A DNA stretch of 64,000 nucleotides. It comes from Erythrobacter sp. Lineage in GTDB: Bacteria > Pseudomonadota > Alphaproteobacteria > Sphingomonadales > Sphingomonadaceae. Position numbers and translations under genes: made by a program. Below are positions 18,200 through 27,484 of the stretch, in pieces (position 1 is the first letter of the stretch; the number at the start of each line of letters is the position of its first letter). Location: the NCBI GenBank assembly GCA_025698865.1, contig JAILWQ010000001.1, positions 744,001-808,000 on the forward strand, given 5' to 3'. The notes beneath the pieces were generated by a model that saw only the letters and a program-made list of their open reading frames with translations, did no database searches and was not told the origin of the DNA.

Positions 18200-18936
18200 G
18201 CAGCCTGATCCTCGCCACCGAGGCGCCGGGGGGCGAGGCGGAAATCTTCGCCTCGCTTCAGGGCGAGGGGCCGAGCGCGGGCGTGCCGGTCGCCTTCCTC
18301 CGGCTCTCGCGCTGCAACCTCGCCTGCGTCTGGTGCGATACCGCCTATACCTGGCATTTCGAAGGCGACGAGCGACCGCATCGCGGCGGCGAGCATTACG
18401 TCCGCCGCGAAAACCAGCGCAAGCTCGACCCCGAGGAAACGGCGGCGCGCATAGCGGCGCTCGGGCAGAACAGGCTGGTCATCACGGGCGGCGAGCCGCT
18501 GCTTCAGGCCGCCGCTCTGGCCGATTTGCTCGAATTCCTGCCCGACATCGCGGTCGAGATCGAGACCAACGGGACCACGACCGCCCCGCCCCGGCTCGAT
18601 ATCCGCATCGATCAGTACAACGTCAGCCCCAAGCTCGCCCATTCGGGCAATCCGGCCGATCTGGCGCTGGTGCCCGAGCGGCTGGATTTCTACGCCGCCG
18701 ACCCGCGCGCCTTCTTCAAGTTCGTGATCGCCGAGCCCGCCGATCTGGACGAGGTGCTGGCCTTGCAGGCCCGTTATCGCTTCCCTGCCGCACGCACCTT
18801 CCTGATGGCCGAAGGCACCGACAGCGCGGCCCTGCGCGCACGGCAGGAATGGCTCGCGCCGCTATGCCTCGAGCATGGCTTTCGCATGAGCGACCGGCTG
18901 CACATTCACCTCTACGGCGATACGCGCGGAACCTAG
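18196..18936 (+). CDS. queE: 7-carboxy-7-deazaguanine synthase QueE
   Basis: A 246-residue radical-SAM enzyme that converts 6-carboxytetrahydropterin to 7-carboxy-7-deazaguanine in the preQ0/queuosine pathway. It starts at GTG 18196, overlapping the valS stop. The cluster motif is CNLACVWC (CX3CX2C), and the substrate-binding segment [23 protein letters not shown] precedes it. SAM-binding follows in [10 protein letters not shown] and VEIETNGTT. No other queuosine gene lies in the window. It is convergent with the HerA-like gene 20 bases away. Confidence 0.95.
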   Translation: MSSLILATEAPGGEAEIFASLQGEGPSAGVPVAFLRLSRCNLACVWCDTAYTWHFEGDERPHRGGEHYVRRENQRKLDPEETAARIAALGQNRLVITGGEPLLQAAALADLLEFLPDIAVEIETNGTTTAPPRLDIRIDQYNVSPKLAHSGNPADLALVPERLDFYAADPRAFFKFVIAEPADLDEVLALQARYRFPAARTFLMAEGTDSAALRARQEWLAPLCLEHGFRMSDRLHIHLYGDTRGT

Positions 18937-18956
18937 AACGCTGAAGCGCGGTGTGC

Positions 18957-20672
18957 TCAGCCCTGCGAGCGCCAGCGCTGCACGATGCGTTCGACCGCGT
19001 CCTCTTCCCGGCCCGAACTGTTCCACAGTTCCAGAAAGCTCGGATCGTCCGAAGCGGGCCGCTTCACTTCCTCCAGCGTGTCGAAATTGACGCGGAGCGG
19101 GATCGCCACGCCCTCGCCGCAGATGATGCATTCGCGGTTGCGCAGGGCGGGGATCGAATCGAGGAAGCCGCGCGCGCCTTCTGGCATGGCTGCACGCACG
19201 AATTCCTGATCGCGGTCGTTGTTGAGGCGCATCGAGATGATCGTGCCGCATTGCGACAGCACGCCTTCGGCAAGGTCGGACGGGCGCTGGGTGATGAGAC
19301 CGAGGCTGATCCCGTATTTGCGCCCTTCCTTGGCGATGCGGGAGAGGATCTTGCCGACCGAATTGCCGTCGGCATGTCTCTCGCTCGGCACGTAGCGGTG
19401 GGCTTCCTCGCAGACCAGCAGCACCGGCGCGGTCTTCTCCTCGCGGCCCCAGATGGCGAAATCGAACACCAGTCGGCTGAGCACGGCGACGACCGTGGCG
19501 GTGATGTCCGAAGGCACGCCGGAGACGTCGATGATCGAGATCGGCTTGCCGTTCGCCGGCATCCGGAACACCTTCGAGATGAAATCCGCCATGGTGTCGC
19601 CGACCAGCATGCCGGAGAACATGAACTGGTAGCGCGGGTCGCCCTTAATCTCGTCCAGCTTGTTCTTGATCCGCATGTAGGGCGCGGAGGTCGTCGCCTT
19701 GTCCAGCTTGCCCATCTGGTCCTGGATCTCGTTCGAGAGGTCCGAGAGGAGGTAGGGGATCGGCGAATCCACGGTCACCTTGCCCAATGTTCCGGCCAGG
19801 CGGCTCTTGGAGCGGGCCTTGAGCAGGCACTTGGCGAGAATGTCTTCGTCCACCTGCCGCTCGTTGCCAGACGAACTCAGCAGCACCTCGCAATGCTCCT
19901 CGAAATTCATCAGCCAGTACGGCATCTGGAGGTTGGAGACGTCGAGGATCATGCCGGTGCGCCGGAACGCCGCCGAGTATTCGCCGTGCGGGTCGATCAT
20001 CACGATGTGACCCTCCGGCGCCGCCTCGCAGATGCGGTGGAGGATGAGCGCGGCGGCGGTGGACTTGCCGGTGCCGGTCGAGCCGAGCAGCGCGAAGTGC
20101 TTGCCCAGCATCGCATCGATATAGAGCCCGGCGCGGATGTCGCGTGTCGGGTAAACGTTGCCGATCGTGACCGAATCGCGCCCGTCGCTGGCATAAACCT
20201 GCCGCAGATCACCCGTCGTCGCCGGGTAGACCAATGCGCCCGGCACCGGATAGCGCGTCACGCCGCGCCGGAAACCGTGGAGGCGCCCGGTCAGTTTCTC
20301 CTCCTGGCCCTCGCCCAAGAAGTCGATGTTGGCGATGATCGAACCGTCGGTCCGCCGGTCCTGCTTCTGGTTGCGGACGCTGGCGAGCAGCCAGCTGTTG
20401 TTGACGCGGATCTTGATCTGGCTGCCGACCTGTCCGGCCAGCGCGATCGAGGGGTCCTCGTCCTCCATGCATTCGTTGAGCCGCTGGATGTCGATCGCGA
20501 TCTGGGATCCCGACCCGGCGATTTCGAGAACCACGCCGATCGGCTGCGCGGCGTTGCTCTGCGCAGCGACAGGCTCGGCCCTTTCGGCGGCTTGCGGGCG
20601 CGCCGGCGGGCAAGCCCCCTCCTCGCCGGCCGGATCGAAGGTGCGAAAGCTATCCTGGTTCATCGTGTTCAT
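18957..20672 (-). CDS. HerA-like ATPase (DUF87)
   Basis: A 571-residue FtsK/HerA-class hexameric ATPase. A low-complexity N-terminus (about 1-45) leads to a beta-rich HAS-barrel region (45-175), then the RecA-like core with Walker A LLGSTGTGKSTAAAL (near residue 200), Walker B PVLLVCEEAHRYVP and a sensor stretch GLITQRPSDLAEGVLSQC. The DUF87 central block and the C-terminal arm are present. Family members pump or unwind DNA in repair and sometimes in defence, often with NurA-type nucleases, but no NurA partner is seen beside it. Confidence 0.85.
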   Translation of the reverse strand: MNTMNQDSFRTFDPAGEEGACPPARPQAAERAEPVAAQSNAAQPIGVVLEIAGSGSQIAIDIQRLNECMEDEDPSIALAGQVGSQIKIRVNNSWLLASVRNQKQDRRTDGSIIANIDFLGEGQEEKLTGRLHGFRRGVTRYPVPGALVYPATTGDLRQVYASDGRDSVTIGNVYPTRDIRAGLYIDAMLGKHFALLGSTGTGKSTAAALILHRICEAAPEGHIVMIDPHGEYSAAFRRTGMILDVSNLQMPYWLMNFEEHCEVLLSSSGNERQVDEDILAKCLLKARSKSRLAGTLGKVTVDSPIPYLLSDLSNEIQDQMGKLDKATTSAPYMRIKNKLDEIKGDPRYQFMFSGMLVGDTMADFISKVFRMPANGKPISIIDVSGVPSDITATVVAVLSRLVFDFAIWGREEKTAPVLLVCEEAHRYVPSERHADGNSVGKILSRIAKEGRKYGISLGLITQRPSDLAEGVLSQCGTIISMRLNNDRDQEFVRAAMPEGARGFLDSIPALRNRECIICGEGVAIPLRVNFDTLEEVKRPASDDPSFLELWNSSGREEDAVERIVQRWRSQG

Positions 20673-20788
20673 GCGATTGCGAAACCCCTGAAACGCCGCC
20701 AGCGAAGCCGAGCGTACAGGGCCTTGGATAGGCCGAAGGGGGTTAAGATCGGATCAACGCCGGCGCCGCCCGCCGCGAGCCGGAGGGG

Positions 20789-21541
20789 TCAGATCATCGC
20801 GTAGAAGCGGCCCGCGGCCCAGCCCATGCCGATCGAGAGCAGAACCGCGGCGAGGCCGTAGAACAGCGAGTTTTCCTGCGCATTGTATTCCACCGCCCGC
20901 TCGAACCCGACCTTGCGCACCTCCACTTCCGACACCGCGGAGGCGATCACCCGCCCTCCGGTCACGGCGAAAGTCTCCGCCGTGTAGGTCCCGGTCACGA
21001 CATTGGAGGGCAGAGCAATCCGGGCCTGGTAGAGAATGTCCTCGCGCAGCTGCGCGCTGCCGATCTCTTCCTTGTAGAGCCCCTGCCGTGTCCGCAGATC
21101 GACCAGTCCGGCGGCGAACCGCGCCTGTTCCTCGGGATCGATGGCGCCGCTCGGGCTCAGCTGGATATAGCGCGTACCGAATTCGTAGATCGCGGCGGTC
21201 TTCTCGTCGACGATCCGGTCGATCGGGCGTGTGCTGGCAATGGCGAAAAAGGACGGGGCCGAGCGGAAATCGGTGCTGTCGGCGTTGATCCAGATGCCGC
21301 CGATGCGCTCCTTCTCGCGCATCCGGATCGGTTCGGACGGCCCCTTGAGCACGACCACGATATCGTATTGCTGCTCGCCCCGGCGCTGGACCGGATCGAG
21401 GACCGCGCCGAACAGCAGCAGCTCGGTCCCGGTGAAGCCCTGACGCACCTGGACCTCGTGCTGGCTGACCTCGGGCACGAGAATGGGGTCGCGCTGCCCC
21501 ATCAGGGTGACGGCGCAGAGAAGGGCGAGGAGGATCCTCAC
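20789..21541 (-). CDS. TIGR02186-type membrane protein paired with a TauE/SafE transporter
   Basis: A 250-residue exported protein starting at GTG 21541, overlapping the upstream TauE stop (GTGA). The N-terminal hydrophobic segment (residues 1-15) is a signal peptide or anchor. A beta-rich body contains VSQHEVQVRQGFTGTELLLFGA, YDIVVVLKGP and GIWINADSTDF. The C-terminus has a helix (about 227-247, LFYGLAAVLLSIGMGWAAGRF). This gene type usually accompanies a TauE/SafE permease in alphaproteobacteria. Its biochemical role is not known; sulfur-compound or one-carbon links are guesses. Confidence 0.8.
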   Translation of the reverse strand: MRILLALLCAVTLMGQRDPILVPEVSQHEVQVRQGFTGTELLLFGAVLDPVQRRGEQQYDIVVVLKGPSEPIRMREKERIGGIWINADSTDFRSAPSFFAIASTRPIDRIVDEKTAAIYEFGTRYIQLSPSGAIDPEEQARFAAGLVDLRTRQGLYKEEIGSAQLREDILYQARIALPSNVVTGTYTAETFAVTGGRVIASAVSEVEVRKVGFERAVEYNAQENSLFYGLAAVLLSIGMGWAAGRFYAMI

Positions 21542-22446
21542 AGCGGAAACACCGTGTAGATCTCGTCAGGCCGGATCGAGAAGCCGATGAATATCCGGAT
21601 AGCGATCACGAGCACGATCGCCGCGAGCGCGAAACGCAGCCATTCGGGCTTGAGCTTCGCCGCCCATTGCGTGCCGAGCTGCGCCCCGGTGACCGATCCG
21701 ATCAGCAGCAGCCCGACCAGCACGATGTCCACCGCCTTGGTCGTCAGCGAGTGCATCATGGTGGTGACGATGGTGACGAAGAGGATGTTGAAGAGGCTGG
21801 TGCCGACCACCACATTCGCGCTCATGCCGAGAATGTAGAGCATGGCGGGTACGAGGATAAAGCCGCCGCCCACGCCCATCAGCATGGTCAGTATCCCCAC
21901 GAGCACGCCGAGGATCAGCGGGGCCAGCGGGGAGATGTACAGGCCCGAACGGTAGAACCGCCAGCGCCACGGCAGCGCGGCAACCAGTGGGTGATGCTTG
22001 CGGCGGCGCACCTGCGTGACAGCCGTTCCCCGGATCGTCTGGACCGCCTCGCGCATCATCAGCGCTCCGATCGACCCCAGCAGGATCACGTAGAGCGCGT
22101 TGATGACCACGTCGATCTGGCCGACGCTGCGCAGGAAGCGGAACAGCAGAGCGCCGATACCGGCGCCGATCAATCCACCCACCACCGTCACCGCGCCGAG
22201 GCGATAGTCGACCCCGCCGCGCTTGGCATGGGCAAGCACGCCCGAGACGCTGGCGCCGGTCACCTGGGTCGAGGCGCTGGCAGCGGCGACCGTCGGTGGA
22301 ATGCCGTAGAAAATGATCAGCAGCGGCGTGGTGAGAAACCCTCCGCCTACTCCGAACAGTCCCGAGAGGACGCCCGTCAGCGCGCCGAGCGCGATGATCC
22401 ACAACCCGTTGACCGCCAGATTCGCGATGGGGAGGTAGACGTCCAT
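21538..22446 (-). CDS. TauE/SafE family (TSUP) anion exporter
   Basis: A 302-residue inner-membrane transporter with about eight or nine helices. The two TSUP repeats are visible: GVLSGLFGVGGGFLTTPLLIIFYGIPPTVAAASA near the N-terminus and GILTMLMGVGGGFILVPAMLYILGMSANVVVGTSL in the second half. The family exports sulfite, sulfoacetate or related organosulfur anions. It overlaps the TIGR02186-type gene by four bases. The start ATG is at 22446. Confidence 0.9.
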   Translation of the reverse strand: MDVYLPIANLAVNGLWIIALGALTGVLSGLFGVGGGFLTTPLLIIFYGIPPTVAAASASTQVTGASVSGVLAHAKRGGVDYRLGAVTVVGGLIGAGIGALLFRFLRSVGQIDVVINALYVILLGSIGALMMREAVQTIRGTAVTQVRRRKHHPLVAALPWRWRFYRSGLYISPLAPLILGVLVGILTMLMGVGGGFILVPAMLYILGMSANVVVGTSLFNILFVTIVTTMMHSLTTKAVDIVLVGLLLIGSVTGAQLGTQWAAKLKPEWLRFALAAIVLVIAIRIFIGFSIRPDEIYTVFPL

Positions 22447-22492
22447 CGCCCGCCCCTATCCCACCGACGGTCGGGTTTAAAGGTGGCGCGCT

Positions 22493-23647
22493 TCAGAAGG
22501 CGCGGGAGAGTGTCAGCGCCGCACCACTGCCGGGCGCGGCATCGCCCGCCACGCGCATCCGGTAATCGAACGACAGGCGCACAGGCGCATCTCCCAGCCG
22601 GAGGGTCACAGCGGCGCTGGGACCGATGTCGAGCCGCTCCGCGCCGCGCTGCGCCCCGCCCCATACTCCAGCGCCCGCGCGGACAGTGCCGAGATCGAAA
22701 CTAGCGAGCTCTCGCGTCGCGACCGCCTGCCCGTCGGCGAAACCGCTTTCGAACCGCCCTCCGACATAGCCCGCCTGCCCGTAAGAGCGCAGGGCGAACC
22801 CGGCTGGCAGAGTCAAGGCATCGGTGCCCCCCGCGACGAATGCTGCGGGCCGCAATTGCGTTCGCCCGTCCTGATGCGTCACCCGCGCCTCGACATGGGC
22901 GACCAGCGGGACCTCGGCGACCGGACGCGCGCCGAGGCCGAGAGCGATCTGCCGCTCTCCGTTCGAGACCAGCGCTGCGTCGGCGCGGGCATAGGCGAAG
23001 GGATCCCACAACACCGATGGCCGAAGGCGGTAACGCAGGATAGCGCCCACCTGACTGCGACCATAAGCGGCGGGTCCCACTCCCCCCGCAAGCACGCTGC
23101 GAGAGCCGCCCGGCCGCAGGAACAGCCAGGCATCGAGGCTTAGCCGGTCGGCAAGGCTCGGGGTGGGCGGGGTGGTTGGCGTGGGTACCCGGTCTCCGGG
23201 AAAAGCATCGTTCGGGGAAGCGACTTCGCGCGCCGGTGCGAAGGGAGCCGGGAGTTTCGATCCGGGGGAAAGGTCTATTGTTGGGCCGGCGTGTGTGTTG
23301 GCTACTCGGGTACCGGGTTCGGCCAGACCCGCCGATTGGGCACGCGCCAGCGCCAAGGGCGTGCGTGCTCGCCCGTTCATGGAGCGGACGGAACTGTCGT
23401 TCAAAACTGGCCTGGGCAGAGCTTCGCCGCGATGTTCGCCGGACAATCCAGCAGATTTCGTGTCCGGAGCGATCGGGTTCGCCAGCATCTCCGCCTCCAT
23501 TCCCGACACCGCGACCGGAAACGACCCGGCGGGGGCGAAGGGCAGCGAGCCCACGGCAAACCTCATGGCACTCCATCCTCCGATGATCGCCAGCATGAAG
23601 AGGAGCGGCCGCCCGGATCGCCCGGCGGGTTGAACGCCGCGCCTCAC
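22493..23647 (-). CDS. NfrA C-terminal-domain-like surface protein
   Basis: A 384-residue protein. The GTG at 23647 overlaps the nfrB-like stop. It gives a basic N-terminus and one hydrophobic helix (about 15-34, PLLFMLAIIGGWSAMRFAVG), then a Pro/Ala/Thr-rich linker (to about 170) and a beta-rich domain to the end. The last part (YGQAGYVGGRFESGFADG, GAGVWGGAQRGAERLDIGPSA, RVAGDAAPGSGAALTL) resembles the C-terminal domain of NfrA, the phage N4 receptor partner of NfrB. The TPR-rich body of full-size NfrA is absent, so this is a short variant. The match is from memory and needs a profile search. Confidence 0.65.
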   Translation of the reverse strand: MRRGVQPAGRSGRPLLFMLAIIGGWSAMRFAVGSLPFAPAGSFPVAVSGMEAEMLANPIAPDTKSAGLSGEHRGEALPRPVLNDSSVRSMNGRARTPLALARAQSAGLAEPGTRVANTHAGPTIDLSPGSKLPAPFAPAREVASPNDAFPGDRVPTPTTPPTPSLADRLSLDAWLFLRPGGSRSVLAGGVGPAAYGRSQVGAILRYRLRPSVLWDPFAYARADAALVSNGERQIALGLGARPVAEVPLVAHVEARVTHQDGRTQLRPAAFVAGGTDALTLPAGFALRSYGQAGYVGGRFESGFADGQAVATRELASFDLGTVRAGAGVWGGAQRGAERLDIGPSAAVTLRLGDAPVRLSFDYRMRVAGDAAPGSGAALTLSRAF

Positions 23648-25044
23648 GTAGCGTGCGAACCGAGGTCGGCGAGGACCGGGTGATCGCGATGCTCGGTCTT
23701 CTCCCAGCGAACCGGCTGACCGGCCAGTGTCCGGATATAGGAGACCATCGCACGGCGGCCGGCCATGATCGCGATCACGTTGGAGACGAGGATCCGGGGA
23801 ATGGCCAGAAGACCCTCCCGCCAGCCGAATTCGCGCGTGGTGAACGCCATGCGCATCACCGCCCGCCAGACCAGCGCGAGCAGATTGCCCAGCAGCAGCG
23901 CTTCGAGCAGAGGTGAGAGGTTCATTGGCCGCGCCACGCCGAACGTCGAAAGAGCGATCTGGAGCCCCGAAAGCACCACCAGCACATAGCCGAGCGCGAG
24001 GAGCAGCGCGGCGAAGGGGCCGCGCCGGTCGCGCATCTGCATCCACAGATCGCTCACACCGCCGCGCCAGCCGAGCCGGTCCCAGCTCTGCAGAGCGATC
24101 CCGTGAACCCAGCGGGTCTTCTGCCGCACCGCGTCGCGCAGATGCGCAGGAAAGAAAGCGCGCGTTGCGATCAGCCGCCCGTCATCCGCCCGCGTCCGAA
24201 CGAAACGCGAGCGGCGACCCAGCGCGGCGACCTCGAGACCCAGTTCGTAATCCTCGGTCAGCGATCCGGAGGAAAACGCCTCGCCTCCGCTCCGTTCGGC
24301 GAGAATGGCGAGAACGTCGCGATCGATCGCACAGCCCACGCCTGCCCCCGGCAGCCCTGCCCCGAGCGCGTCGCGGACCACCATGGTTTTCCCATGAACC
24401 TCGGCGAATTCGTCGATGTAGTGCCCGGCGATGAAGGGCGATCCCCTCTGCGGGAGCGCAAGCACCGGCAGCTGGACGAAAGCCGCGTCCTCAAGCGCAC
24501 GGTCCATCAGGGCCAGTGCGGCCGGATCGACCATGTCCTCCGCATCGTGGAGCACCACCATGCGGAACCGCTCGCCCGAACGGCGTTCGTCCTCTTCCAG
24601 CGCGGCGTAGAGCTGGTTGAGACAGTCCGCCTTGCTGGTCGGTCCGTTCCGGTCGTGCACGATGATGCGGGCGCGCCGATCGCCGCTCGCGCCGATCGCC
24701 GCTGCCAGCGGGGTGTCCGGATCGTTGCGATAGCATCCGACGTAGAACCGCACCTCGGCCTGCGGCCAGACCCGCATCGCATATTGCAGGGTCGTCCCGA
24801 TCACCTCCGCCTCGCGCCAAGCAGGAATGAAGACCGCCGCCGGTGCGGACAGGCGGGCGGGATGGTCGCTCACGGCCCATCCCCCGACATGCCGAAGCCG
24901 TCCTGTCAGGCGCAGGCCGACATACATCGCGTCGACGAGGATCTCGTCGAGCGCGCCGATAAGGAAGAACACTGCCGCGAAAAGGAACAGTTCGTGCTGG
25001 ACCAGCAGAAACCATTCCGCGGCCGTAAAACCCGCTGAATTCAA
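23644..25044 (-). CDS. NfrB-like membrane glycosyltransferase (GT2)
   Basis: About 466 residues from TTG 25044 (AGGGGGG upstream); the start is uncertain because the frame stays open into nhaA. One N-terminal helix is followed by a GT2 domain: VFIPAWREAEVIGTTL, DRNGPTSKADCLNQLY, the acidic motif VLHDAEDMV, and SLTEDYELGLEVAALG with QKTRWVHGIALQSW (the QxxRW-type motif). Two or three C-terminal membrane helices end the protein. It resembles the phage N4 adsorption protein NfrB, which makes a secreted polymer in E. coli. It is coupled to the NfrA-like gene downstream. Confidence 0.82.
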   Translation of the reverse strand: MNSAGFTAAEWFLLVQHELFLFAAVFFLIGALDEILVDAMYVGLRLTGRLRHVGGWAVSDHPARLSAPAAVFIPAWREAEVIGTTLQYAMRVWPQAEVRFYVGCYRNDPDTPLAAAIGASGDRRARIIVHDRNGPTSKADCLNQLYAALEEDERRSGERFRMVVLHDAEDMVDPAALALMDRALEDAAFVQLPVLALPQRGSPFIAGHYIDEFAEVHGKTMVVRDALGAGLPGAGVGCAIDRDVLAILAERSGGEAFSSGSLTEDYELGLEVAALGRRSRFVRTRADDGRLIATRAFFPAHLRDAVRQKTRWVHGIALQSWDRLGWRGGVSDLWMQMRDRRGPFAALLLALGYVLVVLSGLQIALSTFGVARPMNLSPLLEALLLGNLLALVWRAVMRMAFTTREFGWREGLLAIPRILVSNVIAIMAGRRAMVSYIRTLAGQPVRWEKTEHRDHPVLADLGSHAT

Positions 25045-25127
25045 GATTGCCCCCCTGAACACCGTCTTGCCTATCCGGTCATCCGCCCTCTTGCAACGCG
25101 CGGCCAATTGCTCGAAAGCGCCGCCCC

Positions 25128-26348
25128 GTGACGAACGCAAGACCAAGCCCTATTTCGAGACTCTTCGCGCCCGTGCGCGCGCTCTTCGTCGGCGACGCTT
25201 CGGCCGGCATCCTGCTGATCCTGGTGGCGATCGCTGCGATGGTCGCGGCGAATTCGGTGCTGCACGAAGAATATCACACGCTCTTCCACGGATATCTGTT
25301 CGACCGCGACGTGTTCAAGCTCAACACGCTGCACCTGTGGATCAACGACGGATTGATGGCGATCTTCTTCTTCGTCGTCGGGCTGGAGGTGAAACGCGAG
25401 CTGATCGCCGGACAGCTCGCCACCGCCGAGCAGCGCCGTCTTCCGGTCCTCGCCGCAGGTGCGGGCATGGTCGCGCCCGCGCTGGTCTATATGTTCTTCG
25501 TGCGCGAGGCGGACCCGATGCTGACGCGCGGCTGGGCCATCCCGGCGGCGACCGACATTGCCTTCGCGATGGGCGTTCTTGGCCTTCTTGGCAGTCGCGT
25601 GCCTTCTTCGCTGCGACTGTTCCTGCTGACCGTAGCGATCGTCGACGATATCGGCGCGGTGCTGGTCATCGCGATGTTCTATACCGCATCGATCGATCTG
25701 GCCTGGCTGATCGCCAGCATCGTCGTGCTGGGCATCATGGTCGGGCTCAACCGCAAAGGCGTCCGCTGGGCCCCGGCCTATATCGCGATGGCCCTGGTGC
25801 TGTGGTTCTGCGTTCTCAATTCGGGTGTCCATGCCACGATCGCCGGGGTGGTCGCCGCCTTCACGGTTCCGATGGGGCGTGACGACGGCAATTCCCTGCT
25901 CGAGCGACTGGAGCATAGCCTTGCCCCGTGGAGCGCCTATCTGATCGTGCCGATCTTCGGTTTCGCCAATGCCGGGGTCGATCTTTCGGGCATGGGCATG
26001 GAAGGCGTGTTCGCGCCTCTGCCGATCGCCATCGCGGCAGGGCTGTTCCTGGGCAAGCAGATCGGCATTTTCAGCGCGATATTCGCCGCTCATCGAACCG
26101 GCTTCGCCCCTCGCCCCGCAAATGCGAACTGGCCGGAAATCTGGGGCATTTCCATTCTCTGCGGGATCGGCTTCACCATGTCGCTGTTCATCGGCGAACT
26201 CGCCTTCCCGGGGATGCGCGAATTCATCGACGAGGCGAAGATCGGCATCCTGCTGGGCTCGCTGGTGTCCGCAGTGGTGGGCTACGGCATCCTGCGCATG
26301 ACGACCGAGCATCCGGGGGACACACAGGGCCTGGCCCAGCGAGACTGA
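25128..26348 (+). CDS. nhaA: Na+/H+ antiporter NhaA
   Basis: A 406-residue inner-membrane antiporter that expels Na+ in exchange for protons. It starts at GTG 25128 with a poor ribosome site. About twelve helices are expected. Hallmarks are FFFVVGLEVKREL, WAIPAATDIAFAMGVLGLLG and the ion-binding Asp pair in LTVAIVDDIGAVLVIA (the equivalents of Asp163/Asp164 in E. coli). NSGVHATIAGVV and the C-terminal IGFTMSLFIGELAF also fit. The length is slightly above E. coli NhaA. It is divergent from the NfrB-like gene. Confidence 0.97.
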   Translation: MTNARPSPISRLFAPVRALFVGDASAGILLILVAIAAMVAANSVLHEEYHTLFHGYLFDRDVFKLNTLHLWINDGLMAIFFFVVGLEVKRELIAGQLATAEQRRLPVLAAGAGMVAPALVYMFFVREADPMLTRGWAIPAATDIAFAMGVLGLLGSRVPSSLRLFLLTVAIVDDIGAVLVIAMFYTASIDLAWLIASIVVLGIMVGLNRKGVRWAPAYIAMALVLWFCVLNSGVHATIAGVVAAFTVPMGRDDGNSLLERLEHSLAPWSAYLIVPIFGFANAGVDLSGMGMEGVFAPLPIAIAAGLFLGKQIGIFSAIFAAHRTGFAPRPANANWPEIWGISILCGIGFTMSLFIGELAFPGMREFIDEAKIGILLGSLVSAVVGYGILRMTTEHPGDTQGLAQRD

Positions 26349-26426
26349 ACAGGCGGACGGCGTGCGTGACGCGAAAAGGGCATCGACCGCGCCGATCCCC
26401 TTTCCGCCAACCGAGCCCATGACGGA

Positions 26427-27215
26427 TCAGAAACTGAACGCCAGGGTGCCGATAACCGCATCGTCCGTGAACCCGTCGACCACCGGCCCGTCCACTCCGA
26501 CATAGGATATGCCGAGCGACAGGCCGCCGAGCACGGTTGCGCTGGCCCCGATCGAATAGTCGAACCCGGTATCATCGGTGCTGAGCCCGGTCTGAAAAGG
26601 CGGCGCATAAACACCGTCGGTATATCCCAGATGGGCCGCGAGCGTGATCGGCGTGTCGGGAATGCCCGCCTCGAAATCGGTGTAGAGGTACAGATTGTCC
26701 TGCCCGCCGATCGCATCCTGTTCCCATGCATAGGCGAGGCCGACCGAAGTGCTGACCGGTCCGATTGCGAAGCCGACCGAGGCGTAAGGCTCGAAATAAT
26801 TGACATTCGCCCCGACATCCTCAGTCGGATAAATGTAGTACAGCAGGCCGACATCCATCGTCAGTCCGTTATCGAATTCGCGTCCGTATCCGGCGTAGAC
26901 ATCGACCTCGAGCTCACCATAGGCAGGCCCGACATCGAGCGAGGACGCCCAGGTTCCGACATAGAAGCCGCTTTCGTGGTTGAGATCGATGCCCCCCTGC
27001 ACCGCCGGATCGCCACCGGAATAGGAAACACCGCGGAAGCGGTAATCGGTCACGAGGGCGACATTGCCGGAAACCGAAATGCCCGAATCCGGAGTGGCAT
27101 CGGGTTCGGGAAGCCCGGTATTCGTCTGAACGGTGTCCTGCGCGAATGCAGGAGAGGCAACGAGAACCAGGGCGAGCGAAGACGCGGCGGACAGGCCGCG
27201 GATGGACGTGAGCAT
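26427..27215 (-). CDS. TorF-family putative porin
   Basis: A 262-residue outer-membrane protein started at ATG 27215 (AAGGAAG upstream). A signal peptide ends SPAFA-QD. The mature protein contains many amphipathic beta strands with aromatic girdles (VALVTDYRFRGVSYSGGDPAVQGGIDL, GFYVGTWAS, LEVDVYAGYGREF) and ends in a terminal Phe (LAFSF), the usual outer-membrane assembly signal. This is the TIGR02001/TorF pattern common in proteobacteria. The cargo is unknown. It is divergent from the phosphatase-ugd pair across a 269-bp promoter region. Confidence 0.88.
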   Translation of the reverse strand: MLTSIRGLSAASSLALVLVASPAFAQDTVQTNTGLPEPDATPDSGISVSGNVALVTDYRFRGVSYSGGDPAVQGGIDLNHESGFYVGTWASSLDVGPAYGELEVDVYAGYGREFDNGLTMDVGLLYYIYPTEDVGANVNYFEPYASVGFAIGPVSTSVGLAYAWEQDAIGGQDNLYLYTDFEAGIPDTPITLAAHLGYTDGVYAPPFQTGLSTDDTGFDYSIGASATVLGGLSLGISYVGVDGPVVDGFTDDAVIGTLAFSF

Positions 27216-27484
27216 GACAAACTTCCTTGTCTGGTGACTGCTTCGTCCCACCTGCGCACTGGCCGGGCCCGCATTGAAATGCGCGCTTCTCAAACCAGAA
27301 CGTCATTATCTTTCACTTGCATCAGATTTTCCGCAAGTAACTTTCTTACCTTTTCGCATTCGCAGCATTCGGCGTCGCAATTTTGCAACTGCGAACGGCG
27401 TTCATCGCCGTTTCACGTGTTGCCCCCCATATGGCGCTCACCTAAGAGCGGAACCGCTCGCCCCCGACGCGCGTCACCTTCCTC

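Noticed and set aside
18957-20672. The HerA-like ATPase as part of a HerA-nuclease or HerA-SIR2 defence pair.
   Set aside because: Neighbours are queE and a TIGR02186-type gene; no NurA, SIR2 or DUF4297 partner is present.
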